Of a DNA stretch of 17,621 bases, positions 15,073 through 17,621 are shown in pieces. Origin of the DNA: Bacteroidota bacterium. Lineage in GTDB: Bacteria > Bacteroidota > Bacteroidia > JAADEI01. Under the pieces are notes generated by a model that saw nothing but the letters and a program-made list of their open reading frames with translations, made no database searches and was not told the DNA's origin. The stretch is from positions 1 to 17,621 of the forward strand of contig WFXT01000216.1 in assembly GCA_015490475.1 (NCBI GenBank). The letters run 5' to 3'. Every line of letters starts with the position of its first letter. Position 1 is the first letter of the stretch. The position numbers and the translations under genes were made by a program.

Positions 15073-15097
15073 AAGTATGTAAACCAATTTTATGGGA

Positions 15098-15643
15098 TTA
15101 TTGTTCCTTTTCCTTCTTTTCTGCAAGAGTTTTAAGTGCTCCTGCCAACTGTTGAGCTTGTCCATTTAGTGCGGAAAGAACATTCCTAATTGGACTCATG
15201 AGAAGGGACAGAACGTCCCCAATAAGTTCCTCTTTAGTCTTAAGTTGTGCTAATGCATCAAGGCTTTCATCGCCAATGTAAATCCCTCCTTCAATGTATG
15301 CTACCCTAAGAGAGGGAACATCTTTATTCCATTGCTTTCTAATCTCTTTTATTATCCTTGCAGGTACAGCAGGCTGAGTGGTTAATATAACTGAATTGGG
15401 ACCATGCAAGAATTTAATAACATCCTTATAATCGTCCTTATTATCCTGTGCTTCCAGGGCAATTCTGATAAGAGTGTTCTTCGCAACTTTATATTCATTA
15501 CCTGCTTCTGTGAGTTTCTTTCTGAACTCATACATCTCCTGCGCCGTCAAACCAGTAAAATCAACAAGGTAGAAGTATTGATATTCCTTAAACTTTTGCT
15601 TAAGTTCCTCTAAAATTTTAGCCTTTTGTTGTTTTGTGAGCAT
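15098..15643 (-). CDS. rplJ: Large ribosomal subunit protein L10
   Basis: L10 anchors the L7/L12 dimers to 23S rRNA at the base of the stalk. The 181-aa protein shows the typical YFYLVDFTGLTAQEMYEFRK, KVAKNTLIRIAL, GPNSVILTT and a C-terminal helix (VLSALNGQAQQLAGALKTLAE) that binds L7/L12. Length is normal for the family. GGAG lies 7 bases before the ATG, one of the better ribosome-binding sequences here. Only 12 bases separate it from rplA, so there is no room between those genes for the L10-leader RNA found ahead of rplJ in many bacteria. The stop is TAA. Confidence 0.96.
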   Translation of the reverse strand: MLTKQQKAKILEELKQKFKEYQYFYLVDFTGLTAQEMYEFRKKLTEAGNEYKVAKNTLIRIALEAQDNKDDYKDVIKFLHGPNSVILTTQPAVPARIIKEIRKQWNKDVPSLRVAYIEGGIYIGDESLDALAQLKTKEELIGDVLSLLMSPIRNVLSALNGQAQQLAGALKTLAEKKEKEQ

Positions 15644-15655
15644 GACTCCAAAATT

Positions 15656-16387
15656 TTATTGAACTTCCTTAGGATTTATGGGGATTCCAGGACCCATTGT
15701 AGGTGCCATGTATATGCTCTTAAAGTATTGCCCTTTTGCAGATGCAGGCTTGGCAGCTAGCAATGCCTTTAAAACAGCCTCTGCATTTTCTTTAATCTGT
15801 TCTGGTGTAAAAGACACCTTGCCTATAGGGACATGTACAATACCATATTTGTCCATTTTGTACGATATGCGTCCTTTCTTAACCTCCTTGATAGCCTGAG
15901 CAATATCTTTTACAACTGTACCAGCCTTTGGTGTAGGCATTAATCCCCTTGGTCCTAAAATTCTTGCCACCTGAGCGACTTTTTTCATTGCCTGTGGCGT
16001 AGCCAATACTACATCAAAATCCAGCCAACCCTCCTTTATTTTCTGTATATACTCATCCAAACCCACATAATCAGCTCCTGCTTCCTTAGCTTTTTCTTCA
16101 TCTTCTGGTGTAACCAACGCTAATACTCTAACTTTCTTACCTGTTCCGTGAGGTAGTGTTATAGTACCGCGAACCATCTGGTCAGGCTTGGATGGGTCAA
16201 CTCCCAACCTTACATGTAATTCCACAGTAGCATCAAAATTAGCATAGCTAACTTCTTTCACCAGCTTGGACGCCTCTTCAAGAGAATACTTTTTGGTCCT
16301 ATCAACTTTTGGATAAACTAACCTTTGCTTCTTTGTTAACTTCTTCTTGGGTAATTGTGCTGTTTGAGCAGTGGTCTCCTGGCTCAT
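15656..16387 (-). CDS. rplA: Large ribosomal subunit protein L1
   Basis: L1 binds 23S rRNA at the mobile L1 stalk and helps release deacylated tRNA; in many bacteria it also represses its own operon. The 243-aa protein shows KKYSLEEASKLVKE, ELHVRLGVDPSKPDQMVRGT, LPHGTGKKVRVLAL, ARILGPRGLMPTPKAGTV and GKVSFTPEQIKENAEAVL. A basic, Gln/Thr-rich N-terminal extension (about residues 1-28) makes it slightly longer than the E. coli protein (234 aa). It lies 22 bases after rplK and 12 before rplJ. The stop is TAA. Confidence 0.97.
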   Translation of the reverse strand: MSQETTAQTAQLPKKKLTKKQRLVYPKVDRTKKYSLEEASKLVKEVSYANFDATVELHVRLGVDPSKPDQMVRGTITLPHGTGKKVRVLALVTPEDEEKAKEAGADYVGLDEYIQKIKEGWLDFDVVLATPQAMKKVAQVARILGPRGLMPTPKAGTVVKDIAQAIKEVKKGRISYKMDKYGIVHVPIGKVSFTPEQIKENAEAVLKALLAAKPASAKGQYFKSIYMAPTMGPGIPINPKEVQ

Positions 16388-16409
16388 GATACCTTGTTTT
16401 TAGATTTTG

Positions 16410-16874
16410 TTATGTTTCTTGAGGCTGTTCCTGTTCCCATGGCGGGGTTCCTTGAATTAATATACCCATTGAACGGGCTGTACCAGCAACCATTCTCATT
16501 GCTGCATACACATCGTTAGCGTTCATATCCTGCATCTTCTCCTCTGCAATCTTTTTAACATCATCCCAAGTCAAAGTGGCAACTTTAACCCTGTTAGGCT
16601 CAGCAGATCCTTTCTTGATTCCCGCAGCTTCTTTTAGCATTTCGGATACTGGGGGACTCTTGATGATGAAATCAAAGGACCTATCATTGTAAACCCTAAC
16701 GATCACAGGGAGCAGCTTACCCTGTTTATCTTGGGTAACAGCATTAAATTTCTTACAAAATTCCATTATATTAACCCCCTTAGCACCAAGTGCTGGACCT
16801 ACTGGCGGTGCTGGTGTTGCCTGTCCTCCCCTTACAAGCAATTGAATTGTTGCTACTAATTCCTTCTTTGGCAT
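16410..16874 (-). CDS. rplK: Large ribosomal subunit protein L11
   Basis: L11 binds the GTPase-associated centre of 23S rRNA and takes part in stringent-response sensing. Visible signatures are the proline switch GGQATPAPPVGPALGAKGVN, FDFIIKSPPVSEML, and the C-terminal VYAAMRMVAGTARSMGI. At 154 aa it is about a dozen residues longer than E. coli L11 (142 aa) because of a Gln/Glu/Pro-rich tail (GTPPWEQEQPQET). The ATG is 2 bases after the nusG stop codon, so the two are probably translationally coupled. The stop is TAA. Confidence 0.97.
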   Translation of the reverse strand: MPKKELVATIQLLVRGGQATPAPPVGPALGAKGVNIMEFCKKFNAVTQDKQGKLLPVIVRVYNDRSFDFIIKSPPVSEMLKEAAGIKKGSAEPNRVKVATLTWDDVKKIAEEKMQDMNANDVYAAMRMVAGTARSMGILIQGTPPWEQEQPQET

Positions 16875-16876
16875 TA

Positions 16877-17422
16877 TCAGCTTATTTTTTCTACTTGTGT
16901 GAAGTCCACTTCAACTGGTGTATTTCGTCCGAAAATAGGCACTATCACTCTCAATTTCTTTTTGTCTTCAATTATTTCATCAATAGTGCCCACAAAATCT
17001 TGAAACGGACCATCAATAATTTTAACACTCTCTCCTTTGTAAAAGGTTAATTCTAATTTTTCTGGACTTTCTTCAAGTTCGTGAGCTTTACCTAACAACC
17101 TATTAATTTCTTCCTTATCAAGGGGCTGTGGGTTGCCTGCTGCATCAGTCAAAAAGCTAATCACATTAGGCAATCTGTTAATATCTGCTATCATTTCAGG
17201 GGTTAATTCATCAACCTCAATAAACATATATCCAGGCATTATATTTCTTTCTTTCCTTATCTTTTTCCCTTGTCTCTGTGTATATATCTTTTCCTTAGGC
17301 ACAAAAACCTGCAATAAGTGATGTCCCCATGGCGCATATTTCCTCTCATGCTCTAATGCCCGCCTGATTTTCTCTTCCTGTCCAGATATAACCCTTAACA
17401 CATACCATGTCGTCTCTCCCAT
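16877..17422 (-). CDS. nusG: Transcription elongation/antitermination factor NusG
   Basis: NusG binds the beta' clamp helices, suppresses pausing and links RNA polymerase to the ribosome or to Rho. The 181-aa protein has an NGN domain from residue 5 (TWYVLRVISGQEEKIRRALE, then the conserved NIMPGYMFIEV) and a C-terminal KOW domain (FYKGESVKIIDGPFQDFVGT). Length and domain order are standard. It starts 8 bases after secE and ends in TGA, followed in frame by TAA. Confidence 0.97.
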   Translation of the reverse strand: MGETTWYVLRVISGQEEKIRRALEHERKYAPWGHHLLQVFVPKEKIYTQRQGKKIRKERNIMPGYMFIEVDELTPEMIADINRLPNVISFLTDAAGNPQPLDKEEINRLLGKAHELEESPEKLELTFYKGESVKIIDGPFQDFVGTIDEIIEDKKKLRVIVPIFGRNTPVEVDFTQVEKIS

Positions 17423-17430
17423 GGAAATGT

Positions 17431-17621
17431 TTATTTAAGCGAATAGATAAAGTCCATAAGATTTGATGATGCTATGTCCATAACAGCAATGATAATAGTG
17501 AGAATTATCGTAGCAGTAGCCACTACTATTGTTGTGTCCTGTAATTCCTCCCATGTGGGCCAGGTAACAAATCTTTTTAGTTCAATCCACGAATCCCTAA
17601 AGTAGTTGATAAGGCTTTTCA
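17431..17621 (-). CDS. secE: Preprotein translocase subunit SecE (first base outside window)
   Basis: SecE stabilises SecY in the protein-conducting channel. The visible frame begins with TG at the right edge, almost certainly the last two bases of an ATG, and gives a 63-aa single-helix SecE. It shows an amphipathic N-terminus (KSLINYFRDSWIELKRFVTW), the conserved WPTWEELQDTT, then one membrane helix (about TIVVATATIILTIIIAVMD). Position just before nusG is the standard order. The stop is TAA. Confidence 0.93.
   Translation of the reverse strand, partial: KSLINYFRDSWIELKRFVTWPTWEELQDTTIVVATATIILTIIIAVMDIASSNLMDFIYSLK

Noticed and set aside
15644..15655. An L10-leader regulatory RNA ahead of rplJ
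   Set aside because: Only 12 bases separate rplA and rplJ, too few for the known leader.

Overview
The window looks like a chromosomal segment of a member of the Bacteroidota, AT-rich by eye. Three things point there. The RNA polymerase omega subunit is of the divergent Bacteroidota type. The order bamD - rpoZ - coaBC - porD (DUF4835) is typical of the phylum. RpoC (about 1430 aa) and the reconstructed RpoB (about 1282 aa) have Bacteroidota-like lengths and sequence. I cannot place it below phylum level.

Layout. From 17621 down to 1581 every gene lies on the minus strand, mostly with gaps of a few bases or small overlaps. In transcription order these are secE (cut by the window edge), nusG, rplK, rplA, rplJ, rplL, a hairpin/terminator region, rpoB (interrupted), rpoC, a STAS-domain protein, rnz, bamD, rpoZ, coaBC and porD. 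A plus-strand rmuC-like gene (707-1576) converges on porD. At 1-619 a divergent minus-strand gene encodes a secreted, tail-fibre-like protein that enters a Peptidase_S74 chaperone domain as it leaves the window.

How the genes work together. The first block supplies the SecE translocon subunit, the NusG elongation factor, the L11/L1/L10/L7-L12 proteins of the large ribosomal subunit, and RNA polymerase beta and beta'. The omega subunit is encoded further down the same strand, so every core RNA polymerase subunit except alpha is here. The lower block combines a probable partner-switching regulator, tRNA 3' processing, outer-membrane protein assembly (BamD), coenzyme A synthesis and a protein linked to type IX secretion.

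Main anomaly. rpoB is interrupted by one in-frame TGA at 13328-13330. The reading frame and family similarity continue unchanged on both sides, and the stop falls where homologues carry a leucine, so one base (TTA to TGA) would explain it. TGA is a genuine stop for several other genes here. The choices are a sequence error, a real nonsense codon rescued by read-through or reinitiation, or a truly split beta subunit. Other points are a strong intrinsic-terminator-like hairpin plus a second hairpin between rplL and rpoB, unusual residues in the rifampicin pocket and in CoaBC, and the tail-fibre-like surface protein. I found no CRISPR array, insertion sequence, tRNA or rRNA, and nothing that looks like a wholly new multi-gene system.
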